This document shows, piece after piece, positions 52,271-60,129 of a DNA stretch of 64,000 nucleotides. The notes below the pieces were generated by a model. That model made no database searches. It was given only the letters and a program-made list of their open reading frames with translations, and had not been told where the DNA came from. The position numbers were made by a program, and so were the translations under genes. Position 1 is the stretch's first letter. Every line of letters starts with the position of its first letter. Origin of the DNA: Rhodobacteraceae bacterium Water-Bin34 (lineage in GTDB: Bacteria > Pseudomonadota > Alphaproteobacteria > Rhodobacterales > Rhodobacteraceae); NCBI GenBank assembly GCA_900197625.1, contig FZLS01000005.1:1-64000 (forward strand), read 5' to 3'.

Positions 52271-52468
52271 TTATTTGCCTTTTTTGGGCTTTCTTTTGAT
52301 ATTATTGTCAGAGTCGTACCATCGATCTGAGAACTTCTGCCTACGGGCCTCTTTTACAGCCCGTTGCTTACCACCTTTGTTTTTACCTTTGGTCTTGTAA
52401 TCGTCGTCAGTACCCCACTCATCATCTTCCCAAGCGTCGCGGAATTTCTTGATGCGCTTCTTACTCAT
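52271..52468 (-). CDS. Small very basic protein, 65 residues
   Basis: About half of the residues are Lys, Arg, Asp or Glu: K-K-R-I-K-K-F-R-D at the start, K-G-K-N-K-G-G-K-Q-R in the middle, K-R-K-P-K-K-G-K at the end. Probably binds nucleic acid or ribosomes and is disordered. gggtaaatca precedes the ATG. No family recognised. Confidence 0.66.
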   Translation of the reverse strand: MSKKRIKKFRDAWEDDEWGTDDDYKTKGKNKGGKQRAVKEARRQKFSDRWYDSDNNIKRKPKKGK

Positions 52469-52485
52469 GTTGATTTACCCTTATA

Positions 52486-52911
52486 TCATTCTTTTATTAA
52501 GTTTGGAAATGCTTCTGTTATAACTTTCTTAGATAACCCTTTAAATGGCTTCTTAGATATCATCTGAACCAGCGTTTTAGCATCGTCATTGTCTACATCT
52601 TCTAATAAACTAATGAATAGCTGCTCACGCTTAATTTGCTTCAAATTATCATATCCGCCACCTTCAACAAAAATTCTTAGACGACGAGCCTCTGAATATA
52701 ACAGTGCTTTTGCTTCGTCTTCATATTCATTTTCATTCCACGGTGGTGGAGTATCAGGTACTAAGAATTTAATATTACTGTCATATGTATAAGATATGAT
52801 AGTTCTCAAAGGCTGATTGTCATGCTTTTGAAGGAATGCTACCTTCGCCTTAGCTGATTTCTCTGCACCTGCTCCAGCGAGTATTTCGCTGATTGATATT
52901 CGTACCGCCAT
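52486..52911 (-). CDS. Conserved T4-like phage protein, 141 residues
   Basis: Helical; contains A-K-V-A-F-L-Q-K-H-D-N-Q-P-L-R-T-I-I and F-L-V-P-D-T-P-P-P-W, conserved in uncharacterised proteins located next to RNase H in marine T4-like phages. It starts one base after the RNase H stop, so the two are co-expressed. A replication-linked role is inferred from context only. Confidence 0.75.
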   Translation of the reverse strand: MAVRISISEILAGAGAEKSAKAKVAFLQKHDNQPLRTIISYTYDSNIKFLVPDTPPPWNENEYEDEAKALLYSEARRLRIFVEGGGYDNLKQIKREQLFISLLEDVDNDDAKTLVQMISKKPFKGLSKKVITEAFPNLIKE

Positions 52912-52912
52912 G

Positions 52913-53773
52913 TTAAAAGTCCTGTATGTCTGTGATCAAGTGCTTTAATTTCTTTTCTACAAAGAAGTTGAATAGGCGTTCCCTGCCAACACTTGATTCT
53001 TTATTATATGATTCAAGAACTAAATCTTGATACTTTTGTGGAATCTGAGAAAGGTCGATCATCATTTTATTACGATGGAATCGACGAAGAGTTTCTTCAT
53101 CCATAACCTCTGGGCCTTGTGAATAAAGTGCTAGACGCTTTTTAGTCATAGGACTTTGACGTTCACCAACAGCCAAGCAATTATCTGGGGATAAGATGTT
53201 TGGAACACCATCACCGGTATCACCCTTTAGAATATGCTCATTGAGATAGTTAACGGGCTGATCATTACGAATCCAGCGTTTGCGGATAGGATCATACTGA
53301 TCGACGTTAGCATATTTTTGCAACTGGATAAAATCCTTATCAGCTGAAAGAATCAAGAACTTTTCAGAACCAATGTTCAATTCAGATCCATATTCATTAA
53401 TAACTGCACCGATAATATCGTCAGCTTCACAATGTTCAATATGGATTACTTTATAAGGAAAGTACTCATCCATTTCAGAACGCACGTTATTCATAATTTG
53501 AAATAGTGCATTCCAATCCATGCCTGATTTATCCCTACCAGCTTTACGATTTGCCTTGTAGTAAGGATATGCCTCTTTGCGCCACGTATTTTTACCGTCG
53601 CAACAAACTACGATTTCACCATACTCTTCTGAGAATTTTTTGCGGTTTGATCGTATTGAGTTTAAAAACATGTGGCGAATGATTGATTCATCTGCTGCCA
53701 CATCCGTGTGGTTACCAATACTTGCAAATAAAGACGCAAGGATAACCTGATTGTAGTCTACTAATATAGCCAT
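52913..53773 (-). CDS. rnh: RNase H / 5'-3' exonuclease (T4 Rnh-like)
   Basis: 286 residues (T4 Rnh: 305). FEN-type nuclease motifs: I-L-V-D-Y-N-Q at the N-terminus, V-V-C-C-D-G-K-N-T-W-R, C-E-A-D-D-I-I-G-A-V, S-A-D-K-D-F-I-Q-L and K-G-D-T-G-D-G-V-P-N-I (helix-hairpin region). It removes RNA primers during lagging-strand synthesis. Promoter at 53807-53835. Confidence 0.92.
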   Translation of the reverse strand: MAILVDYNQVILASLFASIGNHTDVAADESIIRHMFLNSIRSNRKKFSEEYGEIVVCCDGKNTWRKEAYPYYKANRKAGRDKSGMDWNALFQIMNNVRSEMDEYFPYKVIHIEHCEADDIIGAVINEYGSELNIGSEKFLILSADKDFIQLQKYANVDQYDPIRKRWIRNDQPVNYLNEHILKGDTGDGVPNILSPDNCLAVGERQSPMTKKRLALYSQGPEVMDEETLRRFHRNKMMIDLSQIPQKYQDLVLESYNKESSVGRERLFNFFVEKKLKHLITDIQDF

Positions 53774-53806
53774 AATATTTTCCGTTTCATTTAATCTTCA
53801 TAGATC

Positions 53807-53835
53807 ATAATAACCTATGTAGATCCAATTGTCAA
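53807..53835 (-). promoter_or_regulatory. Early promoter TTGACA-17-TATTAT
   Basis: -35 at 53835-53830, -10 at 53812-53807, between the glycosyltransferase stop and the RNase H start. Confidence 0.8.
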
Positions 53836-53839
53836 CCTT

Positions 53840-54796
53840 TTATTTGGTGGCAGCTTTTTCTCTAAGGATTTTAGTCCATAGATTAGAAAAGCTGTCAATG
53901 TCATTGGCTACAAGTCCAAATTTATCTGATCTTGTAAACCGGTTAAAGAATTGAGGATCGTTCTTTTGAGCTTCCAACACACTCTTAGTAACTGCATATG
54001 CAATCGATGCGTGTTTAGTTGGATCTTCGGTATAGTCATACATAACTGTAGCACTTGCCGCTGTTTCGGCCAAAGCACCATAGTTTGGATGAATACAAAT
54101 CAATCCAGATCGAATTGCTTCAATAAGAGCAATACACGACGTTTCTTTCCAAACATTGGGATATAAGAAAATGTGTGATCTATCTAATGCTTCGAGTACT
54201 TCTTTATTAGAAACATTACCATGATTTGTCATTTTTGGATGATCTTCGATTTGTTTAAAGATCTTAGCATATGGTTCATCTCTTTGAGGCCAACCATAAA
54301 TGCCGAAAGAAGAATAAACATCAAGATGAATGTTATCATATTCTTTTGATAAAGCATCAAATGCTGGTATCAATAGCTCTAAACCACGGTGTGGAGTAGT
54401 ATGATAAACGAATCGAATTGTTTGTGTATTCTTTTCTTCTGCTTCATACCGTTTTTCAATAGCATTAGGAATAACTGAACACTTTGAATACGGAATGCCA
54501 AAATAAGCAATGTATTGATCACGCTGCCATGAGGTCACAAAAACAAAGTGATCGAACTTAGTCCAACCATTATCAACTAAGATTTTGTTTTCAGGATCTT
54601 CGGCTAGGTCGTGACAGTACAAAATGTTTTTCACATCTTCAGGAATATCCCTAGGACGTGAAAAGTGGATTGCATAACCTTGTAATAATTCAGGTTGAAC
54701 AGTATCGAGAAGACGCTTGCGCATCATCTCGGTACCACCTTTTGAATTTTTAGACAGCTCGGTTTCTACAACCTCACCTTTGTAAATCATACTCAT
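53840..54796 (-). CDS. GT4-type glycosyltransferase
   Basis: 318 residues. GT-B fold: S-V-I-P-N-A-I-E at the inter-domain hinge, I-R-F-V-Y-H-T-T-P-H-R-G-L-E-L-L opening the second domain, and L-Y-P-N-V-W-K-E-T-S-C-I-A-L-I-E-A the EX7E-like region that binds the sugar nucleotide. It may glycosylate phage DNA, virion proteins or host surface molecules. Next to a kinase-like gene. Confidence 0.85.
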   Translation of the reverse strand: MSMIYKGEVVETELSKNSKGGTEMMRKRLLDTVQPELLQGYAIHFSRPRDIPEDVKNILYCHDLAEDPENKILVDNGWTKFDHFVFVTSWQRDQYIAYFGIPYSKCSVIPNAIEKRYEAEEKNTQTIRFVYHTTPHRGLELLIPAFDALSKEYDNIHLDVYSSFGIYGWPQRDEPYAKIFKQIEDHPKMTNHGNVSNKEVLEALDRSHIFLYPNVWKETSCIALIEAIRSGLICIHPNYGALAETAASATVMYDYTEDPTKHASIAYAVTKSVLEAQKNDPQFFNRFTRSDKFGLVANDIDSFSNLWTKILREKAATK

Positions 54797-54799
54797 TGC

Positions 54800-55705
54800 T
54801 TACCCCGCTTGAAAAGCTTTGATAGAGTCCCAACGGAATGATCGCCAACCAGCGTTATCAACATCATAAACCGCCAAAACATTTGGATTAGGTTTCTTAG
54901 GTGCCGGTGGTGTTTCACCTTCGGCAAGTACTTTTTCTACTACAGCGGGTAATAGTTCAGCCTTGAGAGTGGCCGCCATTACACGTTCATCACCATTTAC
55001 TTTTGTAAACGTAACTGAACATACACCTGCGTGTAGTGCGCTTTGAATTTCTTCTTTCTTTAATTGCATATTATTGCTCCTTATCACATTGATATTTATT
55101 TCATTTTCAAAAATTTCTTTGAGAGCTCCATTGAAGTCCTCTACAGTAGAATTGTTGTGGATTCTATATGATTGTACATCAAACTTGTGCGGAAGTACAT
55201 ACTTTTTTTCAATACTTGTTGCATGATTAAGTACGTATTCCTTTGTAATATTTCCATCGAAATATCTACGTGAGTCTGATGAGAAATCATGTCCTTCACG
55301 AGTAAGTTGAACTAAGCGGAAATTTTCTTTACCAACCTTTTCAACTACTGGCAACAACTCATCGATAAAGCCGCCATCAGAGATAGCATAATCTTTTGTA
55401 AGATCGATCTCATCAGCAACGAGTTTACCAAAATAGTCTAAACCCATACGAGGTTTAATTACTTTTTCTGATACATATATCATTGCTTCACGGCATGACA
55501 TATGCCCTAAGTCTTGACAGCGTACTTCTTTTAAATCACGATTTTCGTAACGATCCATAAACCATTCTTTATCTACATTAAAGTATTTGATGGTTTCTTC
55601 ATATAGACGATACTTAAAAGAAAGGTGTTTATATCCTTTAGCTTTAAAGAAATCTGCTGCGTGGTCTTTACCACATGCTGGAGGGCCATTAAAAAGTATT
55701 ATCAA
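54800..55705 (-). CDS. NMP-kinase-like protein fused to DUF2693-type domain, TTG start
   Basis: 301 residues. The start is TTG at 55705 with ggagg 6 bases upstream. Residues 1-205 form a P-loop kinase (F-N-G-P-P-A-C-G-K-D-H) like phage deoxynucleoside monophosphate kinases. Residues 213-301 (from M-Q-L-K-K-E-E-I-Q-S-A-L) match a small stand-alone phage family, with W-R-S-F-R-W-D-S near the end. Between them the DNA reads aaggagcaataatatg, a good ribosome site and start, so the second domain may also be made separately. Confidence 0.75.
   Translation of the reverse strand: MIILFNGPPACGKDHAADFFKAKGYKHLSFKYRLYEETIKYFNVDKEWFMDRYENRDLKEVRCQDLGHMSCREAMIYVSEKVIKPRMGLDYFGKLVADEIDLTKDYAISDGGFIDELLPVVEKVGKENFRLVQLTREGHDFSSDSRRYFDGNITKEYVLNHATSIEKKYVLPHKFDVQSYRIHNNSTVEDFNGALKEIFENEININVIRSNNMQLKKEEIQSALHAGVCSVTFTKVNGDERVMAATLKAELLPAVVEKVLAEGETPPAPKKPNPNVLAVYDVDNAGWRSFRWDSIKAFQAG
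55057..55078 (-). promoter_or_regulatory. Internal ribosome site and start for the C-terminal domain
   Basis: aaggag followed by caataat and ATG (Met213 of the fusion, around 55069). In the shifted frame the preceding bases read TGA TAA, the remains of a likely former stop. Confidence 0.6.
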
Positions 55706-55707
55706 GT

Positions 55708-55953
55708 CTATCCTCCAAACTTATCATTAACAATTGCTTGTAGTTCAGACGAGAACGCATCTTTTAATTCTTTATCAGTAATACCAACCATGATGAAATC
55801 ACGATCTTGAGAATTTAAATAGGGCATAGCATCAGTAATAGAAACTGCACCAGTTTCATACAAAGCTAGATCGCGGGGTTTTACAGTGATCGTTCTTGTG
55901 CGGGTTTTGCCGGTAAGAACGCTTTTTCGAGTCACATCCATAATATTCTCCAT
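55708..55953 (-). CDS. Unknown 81-residue protein
   Basis: V-T-R-K-S-V-L-T-G-K-T-R-T-R-T-I-T-V basic N-terminal part, acidic helical C-terminus. Promoter at 55978-56006; stop two bases before the TTG of the next gene. Similar small proteins with a basic start occur in marine T4-like phages. Function unknown. Confidence 0.68.
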   Translation of the reverse strand: MENIMDVTRKSVLTGKTRTRTITVKPRDLALYETGAVSITDAMPYLNSQDRDFIMVGITDKELKDAFSSELQAIVNDKFGG

Positions 55954-55977
55954 TGAAAGATAATTGGTATATTATCT

Positions 55978-56006
55978 AATATAACACAGCTTTAAACAAA
56001 TGTCAA
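55978..56006 (-). promoter_or_regulatory. Early promoter TTGACA-17-TATATT
   Basis: -35 at 56006-56001, -10 at 55983-55978. The TGA stop of the GIY-YIG gene lies in the -35. Confidence 0.82.
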
Positions 56007-56419
56007 CTGTTTTTTAAGCTTTTTACATGATTCCTATGTATCTTACATTGGATAATTCCGTTATAAAAATCATCTCTTAATAGTACATCATGTTCAAATT
56101 GGTACTTGGCTTCTAGATAACCAAGTTCACCTTTACTTTTACATAAGGTTAAGATCTCTCTATGAAAGTTATCTGCACCTTTTTCTTCTACCATCAATTT
56201 AACTTCTTCAGAAGAACCGTAGTACTTTTGCCAATCGGTTTCTTTTACTACAGTTCTTCGTCTTTTCTTGCCTTTGAGAGGTGGAAGCTTTCGCTTTGAA
56301 GTAAGTAACTTTTTACCAACGTATTTCATACCGTTTGATTTGTCGGTAATCAAGTACACAAAGCCTACCCATTCTTCAATCATTTCAGAGGTGAACTCTT
56401 CACCCTTATACAGCCACAT
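56003..56419 (-). CDS. GIY-YIG-type nuclease
   Basis: 138 residues. G-F-V-Y-L-I-T-D-K-S-N-G-M-K-Y-V-G-K-K (about 18-36) is the GIY-YIG core with V-Y-L and Y-V-G; a basic insertion (K-G-K-K-R-R-R-T) and Y-Y-G-S-S follow. Stand-alone nucleases of this type may be homing endonucleases or T4 DenA-like enzymes that cut host DNA. A late promoter TATAAATA stands at 56449-56456. Confidence 0.78.
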   Translation of the reverse strand: MWLYKGEEFTSEMIEEWVGFVYLITDKSNGMKYVGKKLLTSKRKLPPLKGKKRRRTVVKETDWQKYYGSSEEVKLMVEEKGADNFHREILTLCKSKGELGYLEAKYQFEHDVLLRDDFYNGIIQCKIHRNHVKSLKNS

Positions 56420-56448
56420 AATAACTCCATAGTTAATTCATATAGAGT

Positions 56449-56456
56449 TATTTATA
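56449..56456 (-). promoter_or_regulatory. Late promoter TATAAATA, minus strand
   Basis: Exact element 29 bp before the GIY-YIG gene, just after the stop of the zinc-ribbon gene. Confidence 0.6.
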
Positions 56457-56457
56457 G

Positions 56458-56646
56458 TCAATAGCCACCGGTCTTGAACCACCCTTTTCCTTTAAGTGCA
56501 AAGCCTCCATCGCCAGCTTTAATTACTTTTTTCAATTCATCTTTTGCTTTACATTCAGGACAGTCAGTAAGTGCATCATCAACTATCCTTTGAACGATAT
56601 CAAATTCATGTCCGCATTTTTTACATTCATATGAATATGTTGGCAT
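56458..56646 (-). CDS. FmdB-type zinc-ribbon protein
   Basis: 62 residues. M-P-T-Y-S-Y-E-C-K-K-C-G-H-E-F and later C-P-E-C give a four-cysteine zinc ribbon as in FmdB-family regulators. The Gly-rich end (G-K-G-W-F-K-T-G-G-Y) is also typical. aggag before the ATG; follows glyA by seven bases. May act as a transcription factor. Confidence 0.85.
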   Translation of the reverse strand: MPTYSYECKKCGHEFDIVQRIVDDALTDCPECKAKDELKKVIKAGDGGFALKGKGWFKTGGY

Positions 56647-56653
56647 GGTTCTC

Positions 56654-57793
56654 CTACGACAATACGTCTACAATTACTTGAGCAATTTCTCTAAATCGCT
56701 TTTCATCAAAGCCACGCGTTGTTTCAGCAGCCGTACCAATACGAATACCACTTGTTTCCATGAATGGACGAGGATCATTTGGAATACCATTTTTGTTAAC
56801 AGTAATTCCAGCATGTTCAAGTCTATCAGCAGCTTCTCTACCAGAATATTTGCTTTCACTTAAATCCATTAGAATAATATGAGAATCAGTTCCACCTGTT
56901 TGTACTGGGAAACCTTTTTCTTCAAATACTTCACACATTGCTTTAGCATTTGCGATAACTTGATCGGCGTATTGAGCAAATTCATTAGTAGATGCTTCAA
57001 TAAAACACTGAGCTTTTGCTGCAATGATATGCATCAATGGACCACCTTGCGTTCCTGGGAATATAGCACTATTAATCTTTCGTGTATAGTCTGGGTTATT
57101 CCATAAGATAATTCCACCACGAGGACCACGAAGTGTTTTATGAGTGGTAGATGTTACTACATCAGCAAAAGGTACTGGATTATAGTAACTTAAGCCTGCA
57201 ACTAGACCAGAGTAGTGAGCCATATCTACAAGTAACAATGCTCCTACTTCATCAGCTATTTCCCTAAACATTTTCCAATCAATTTGACGAGGATATGCGC
57301 TTGCACCAGCAACAATCATCTGTGGTTCCAATTCAAGTGCTTGTTCACGAATAGCTTTGTAATCTAATAAACCCTCTTCGTTAACACCGTAAGTATGTGA
57401 ACTAAACCAAGATCCCGATACGTTGACTTTAGCTCCATGCGATAAGTGACCGCCACTCGCAAGATCCATACCTAGAACGGTATCACCTGGTTTTAGAAAA
57501 GCTTTAAATACAGCAAGGTTAGCGTTAGCTCCTGAGTGTGGCTGTACATTTGCAAACTTAGCACCAAACAACTTTGTAACGGTATCAATTGCAAGTTGTT
57601 CTACATCATCACAGTTATCACATCCATTATAATATCTTTTTGCTGGATAACCTTCAGCATACTTGTTAGTAAATATACTACCTGATAACTCCATTACTGC
57701 ATCACTTGCATAGTTTTCACTTGCAATCAGTTCTACTGTTTCTTCTTGCCTTTTTTCTTCAGCGTTGAGAATGTCTCTAATTCTTTGGTCCAT
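56654..57793 (-). CDS. glyA: Serine hydroxymethyltransferase
   Basis: 379 residues; bacterial GlyA is about 417, the phage enzyme lacking roughly 20 residues at the start and 25 at the end. E-L-I-A-S-E-N-Y-A-S, P-H-S-G-A-N-A-N-L-A, H-L-S-H-G, V-D-M-A-H-Y-S-G-L and V-T-S-T-T-H-K-T-L-R-G-P-R-G-G with the PLP lysine. It makes glycine and methylene-tetrahydrofolate from serine, feeding dTMP or hydroxymethyl-pyrimidine synthesis. An auxiliary metabolic gene. Confidence 0.95.
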   Translation of the reverse strand: MDQRIRDILNAEEKRQEETVELIASENYASDAVMELSGSIFTNKYAEGYPAKRYYNGCDNCDDVEQLAIDTVTKLFGAKFANVQPHSGANANLAVFKAFLKPGDTVLGMDLASGGHLSHGAKVNVSGSWFSSHTYGVNEEGLLDYKAIREQALELEPQMIVAGASAYPRQIDWKMFREIADEVGALLLVDMAHYSGLVAGLSYYNPVPFADVVTSTTHKTLRGPRGGIILWNNPDYTRKINSAIFPGTQGGPLMHIIAAKAQCFIEASTNEFAQYADQVIANAKAMCEVFEEKGFPVQTGGTDSHIILMDLSESKYSGREAADRLEHAGITVNKNGIPNDPRPFMETSGIRIGTAAETTRGFDEKRFREIAQVIVDVLS

Positions 57794-57800
57794 TTTTTTA

Positions 57801-58922
57801 TTAATCCTCTCGTTGTCCTATACCCCAATCGATAACAACTGGGAACCTTGGTATGCCATCAGGCGTTAGTTGGAAGTATCTCAGTGTAGCCCAATCAGGC
57901 GATACTCCAGATTCGAATAATGCAGCCAATACTGTTTGATTGCCTCTTACACCAGCTCCGAACTCTTGGCCATTGATTTGTAATACAAATCGTTTGACGT
58001 GACCTGCCCAATTGCCTTTTCCTTCTTCTACTCTAAGAACGTTAAATTCTTCAGTAATAAATTCTTTTCGTTTTAATAACGATTTTGATCTTTTATTTTG
58101 TTGGTATGGATCATTTGTACGAATCATTTGACCTTCATAGCCATCTTCAGTATATTCACCATATAACTGATCCATATCTTCTTGATTAGAAATAGAACGA
58201 GTAGATACGGTTTTAACTGATTCGTATTCAGATAGTTTACTTAAAACAGTAATACGCTTTTTAAATGATGCCGTTGGAGTAATCAAATCATACACGTGAT
58301 ACTCTACTAAACCCGCAGCTTCAGCAATATCTTCGGGTGTTGGTTTAGTTTTACGAACTAAAGAAGTAATCTTATTAAAATTATCTTTAAGATCATGATT
58401 ATATAACTCACCATCGAGAATAGCATCTGGATTTTCTTCAAAGTATGGCTTTAAGCTTTCAAAAATATGTGGTACACCAATTATTTCTTTACCTGCACGA
58501 GACCACAATCCATTAGCACGAGCAATACAACGAATGCCATCTAGTTTAGGTTGAGAAAAGTATTCATTGTTATCCCAATCAAACTTAGCGTCTTCATATT
58601 TTGCTGCTAACATTGGTTTAATCTTATCAAAAGAATCAATGTCTTGCTTCAATCTAAAGTAACCACGTTCAAGTCTCTTCTTAAAATCGGCAAGCATTTC
58701 TTGTTCAGCTTGACCTTGCAAAGATGTCTCGTTAGCTTTACCAACATTCTTTTGTTCTACGATTTTCCAACCAGACTCGACTTGTTTGCCTTCCTCTAAA
58801 CCAGAAACTGTACGCCAATAATAACTACCATTCTCTTCACTTACTTCACCACGCCACATTCTAACTTGACCTTTAGAGTCTCGTTTATATAGTGGAGCTG
58901 TACCTGCAATAATATTATTCAT
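57801..58922 (-). CDS. ATP-dependent DNA ligase
   Basis: 373 residues (T4 gp30: 487). Nucleotidyltransferase motifs: Q-P-K-L-D-G-I-R-C with the adenylated lysine (about 126), D-A-I-L-D-G-E-L-Y (motif III), E-D-G-Y-E-G-Q-M-I-R (motif IV), L-L-K-R-K-E-F (motif V), then a small OB-type C-terminal domain. Seals nicks during replication together with the RNase H. It overlaps the upstream gene by one base (TAATG). Confidence 0.92.
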   Translation of the reverse strand: MNNIIAGTAPLYKRDSKGQVRMWRGEVSEENGSYYWRTVSGLEEGKQVESGWKIVEQKNVGKANETSLQGQAEQEMLADFKKRLERGYFRLKQDIDSFDKIKPMLAAKYEDAKFDWDNNEYFSQPKLDGIRCIARANGLWSRAGKEIIGVPHIFESLKPYFEENPDAILDGELYNHDLKDNFNKITSLVRKTKPTPEDIAEAAGLVEYHVYDLITPTASFKKRITVLSKLSEYESVKTVSTRSISNQEDMDQLYGEYTEDGYEGQMIRTNDPYQQNKRSKSLLKRKEFITEEFNVLRVEEGKGNWAGHVKRFVLQINGQEFGAGVRGNQTVLAALFESGVSPDWATLRYFQLTPDGIPRFPVVIDWGIGQRED

Positions 58923-59365
58923 TATCTTCTCATCCTAGCTATGTCTTTAGCTTGTTCTGTTCCTCGCATGACTGGAACTGCGTTTGATTTGTGCATTTGT
59001 CCGATCCCGACAATGAGATCTCCGGTATATTGTTGCGGCTCTCGCTTTCGTCCTGAGTCTGGAATTGAACCCGTCGCCTTGCTGATTGGCGCGCTTGGAT
59101 AATTCGGCGATTTGCGTTGGTACGATTCCTCTGGGACATAGGGCTTAAATTCCTTTTTATTTTTGGGTTTAGTTTCGCCGAAGACGTATGCTTGATACTC
59201 TTCAAATGTTTTGTATTGTAAGTTATGGCAGTTAGACCTACGCATAGCTTTATTATGCTGTCGCCAGCTTACTTCCATTTCAGCAAGTTTCTTTTGAGTT
59301 AACTTACGTCTTTTCTTTTTTGAATTGCCGTGTACTTGCACGCCTTGAATCATATGCATTGTCAT
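58922..59365 (-). CDS. Unknown 147-residue basic protein
   Basis: Basic N-terminus (N-S-K-K-K-R-R-K-L-T-Q-K-K-L), then W-R-Q-H-N-K-A-M-R-R-S-N-C, and a Pro/Ser-rich middle likely disordered. It is conserved in marine T4-like phages, where it neighbours DNA ligase. Promoter at 59400-59428. It may bind nucleic acid; no function known. Confidence 0.7.
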   Translation of the reverse strand: MTMHMIQGVQVHGNSKKKRRKLTQKKLAEMEVSWRQHNKAMRRSNCHNLQYKTFEEYQAYVFGETKPKNKKEFKPYVPEESYQRKSPNYPSAPISKATGSIPDSGRKREPQQYTGDLIVGIGQMHKSNAVPVMRGTEQAKDIARMRR

Positions 59366-59399
59366 ATGAGCACCTCACTATCATCATTATATAACTACC

Positions 59400-59428
59400 A
59401 TTATAACAAAGGGCTGACGTAATGTCAA
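59400..59428 (-). promoter_or_regulatory. Early promoter TTGACA-17-TATAAT
   Basis: -35 at 59428-59423, -10 at 59405-59400. A short aaggg/ccctt stem encloses the -35, as at 51676-51705 but weaker. Confidence 0.84.
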
Positions 59429-59437
59429 CCCTTATTT

Positions 59438-59695
59438 TTACAAACTATGACCAGTTCCGGTATATCCTGTATCTTCTACATATTGTAGAAGCTCTTTATA
59501 TCCACCAATGTATTGTTGATCGATAAAAATCTGTGGTACACTTTTAACCGCTACTGGAGCTCTATCCATTAATTCAGCTAAAAGGTTTTGTGCTCTGCCT
59601 ACATCCTTATATTCATACGTAAGGCTTCGGTTCTCTGCAAAGGTCTTTGCTTTTGTACAAAAACCACAATTTGCTTTTCCATAAATTGTAATCAT
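59438..59695 (-). CDS. Glutaredoxin
   Basis: 85 residues. C-G-F-C at 10-13 is the dithiol active site; S-V-P-Q-I-F gives the cis-proline; G-G-Y-K-E-L the glutathione-binding end. Reduces ribonucleotide reductase or other disulfides. ATGA overlap with the upstream gene. Confidence 0.94.
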   Translation of the reverse strand: MITIYGKANCGFCTKAKTFAENRSLTYEYKDVGRAQNLLAELMDRAPVAVKSVPQIFIDQQYIGGYKELLQYVEDTGYTGTGHSL

Positions 59696-59928
59696 TCTTC
59701 TCTTTCCTCTTCTAATTGATATGCGCCTGCTGGTAACTTAAAAGCTTTCATCAGCGCTAACATTTGTTTTGGCGAGATAATGCAATAATCGTAATGTTCT
59801 GAGTCAAAATCGAATTGTCTTATATAAACAACTTCTTCGTGCATTATGATTTGCACATCTTCGTATTCACCGCCTGGGTCTAGTATAGTGATCGAAGTTT
59901 CGTCCCAGTCCATTTCAATTGTAAACAA
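59692..59928 (-). CDS. Unknown 78-residue acidic protein
   Basis: Acidic, beta-rich (F-T-I-E-M-D-W-D-E-T-S-I-T-I-L-D-P-G-G) with a helical end (Q-M-L-A-L-M-K-A-F-K-L). Co-translated with glutaredoxin through ATGA. Similar to small uncharacterised proteins of marine T4-like phages. No function known. Confidence 0.68.
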   Translation of the reverse strand: MFTIEMDWDETSITILDPGGEYEDVQIIMHEEVVYIRQFDFDSEHYDYCIISPKQMLALMKAFKLPAGAYQLEEEREE

Positions 59929-59934
59929 ATTAAC

Positions 59935-60129
59935 TCACCATAATCCTAACATTTTACTATTACCTGCTATAATAAAAAAGCAAGTTACGATATGTACAGT
60001 CCACCAAAAAGTTCTTATCATGGCTACAAAATCGGCTTGTCTATCTGACTCACCAACCTTTTCACCCAAGCTTTGAGCCCAGATACGCCACCATTTATTT
60101 AATTTTTTTCTAATCCCATAGAGACTCAT
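59935..60129 (-). CDS. Small membrane protein, 64 residues
   Basis: Amphipathic basic N-terminus (K-K-L-N-K-W-W-R-I-W) and one hydrophobic span at about 40-57 (F-W-W-T-V-H-I-V-T-C-F-F-I-I-A-G). Overlaps the upstream gene by 20 bases. It recurs in marine T4-like phages; function unknown. Confidence 0.7.
   Translation of the reverse strand: MSLYGIRKKLNKWWRIWAQSLGEKVGESDRQADFVAMIRTFWWTVHIVTCFFIIAGNSKMLGLW

Noticed and set aside
59041-59115. Minus-strand sequence resembling the 3' half of a tRNA (GGGTTCAATTCC near 59070)
   Set aside because: The T-stem pairs poorly, no matching acceptor or anticodon arm can be drawn, and the segment lies in a coherent coding frame.
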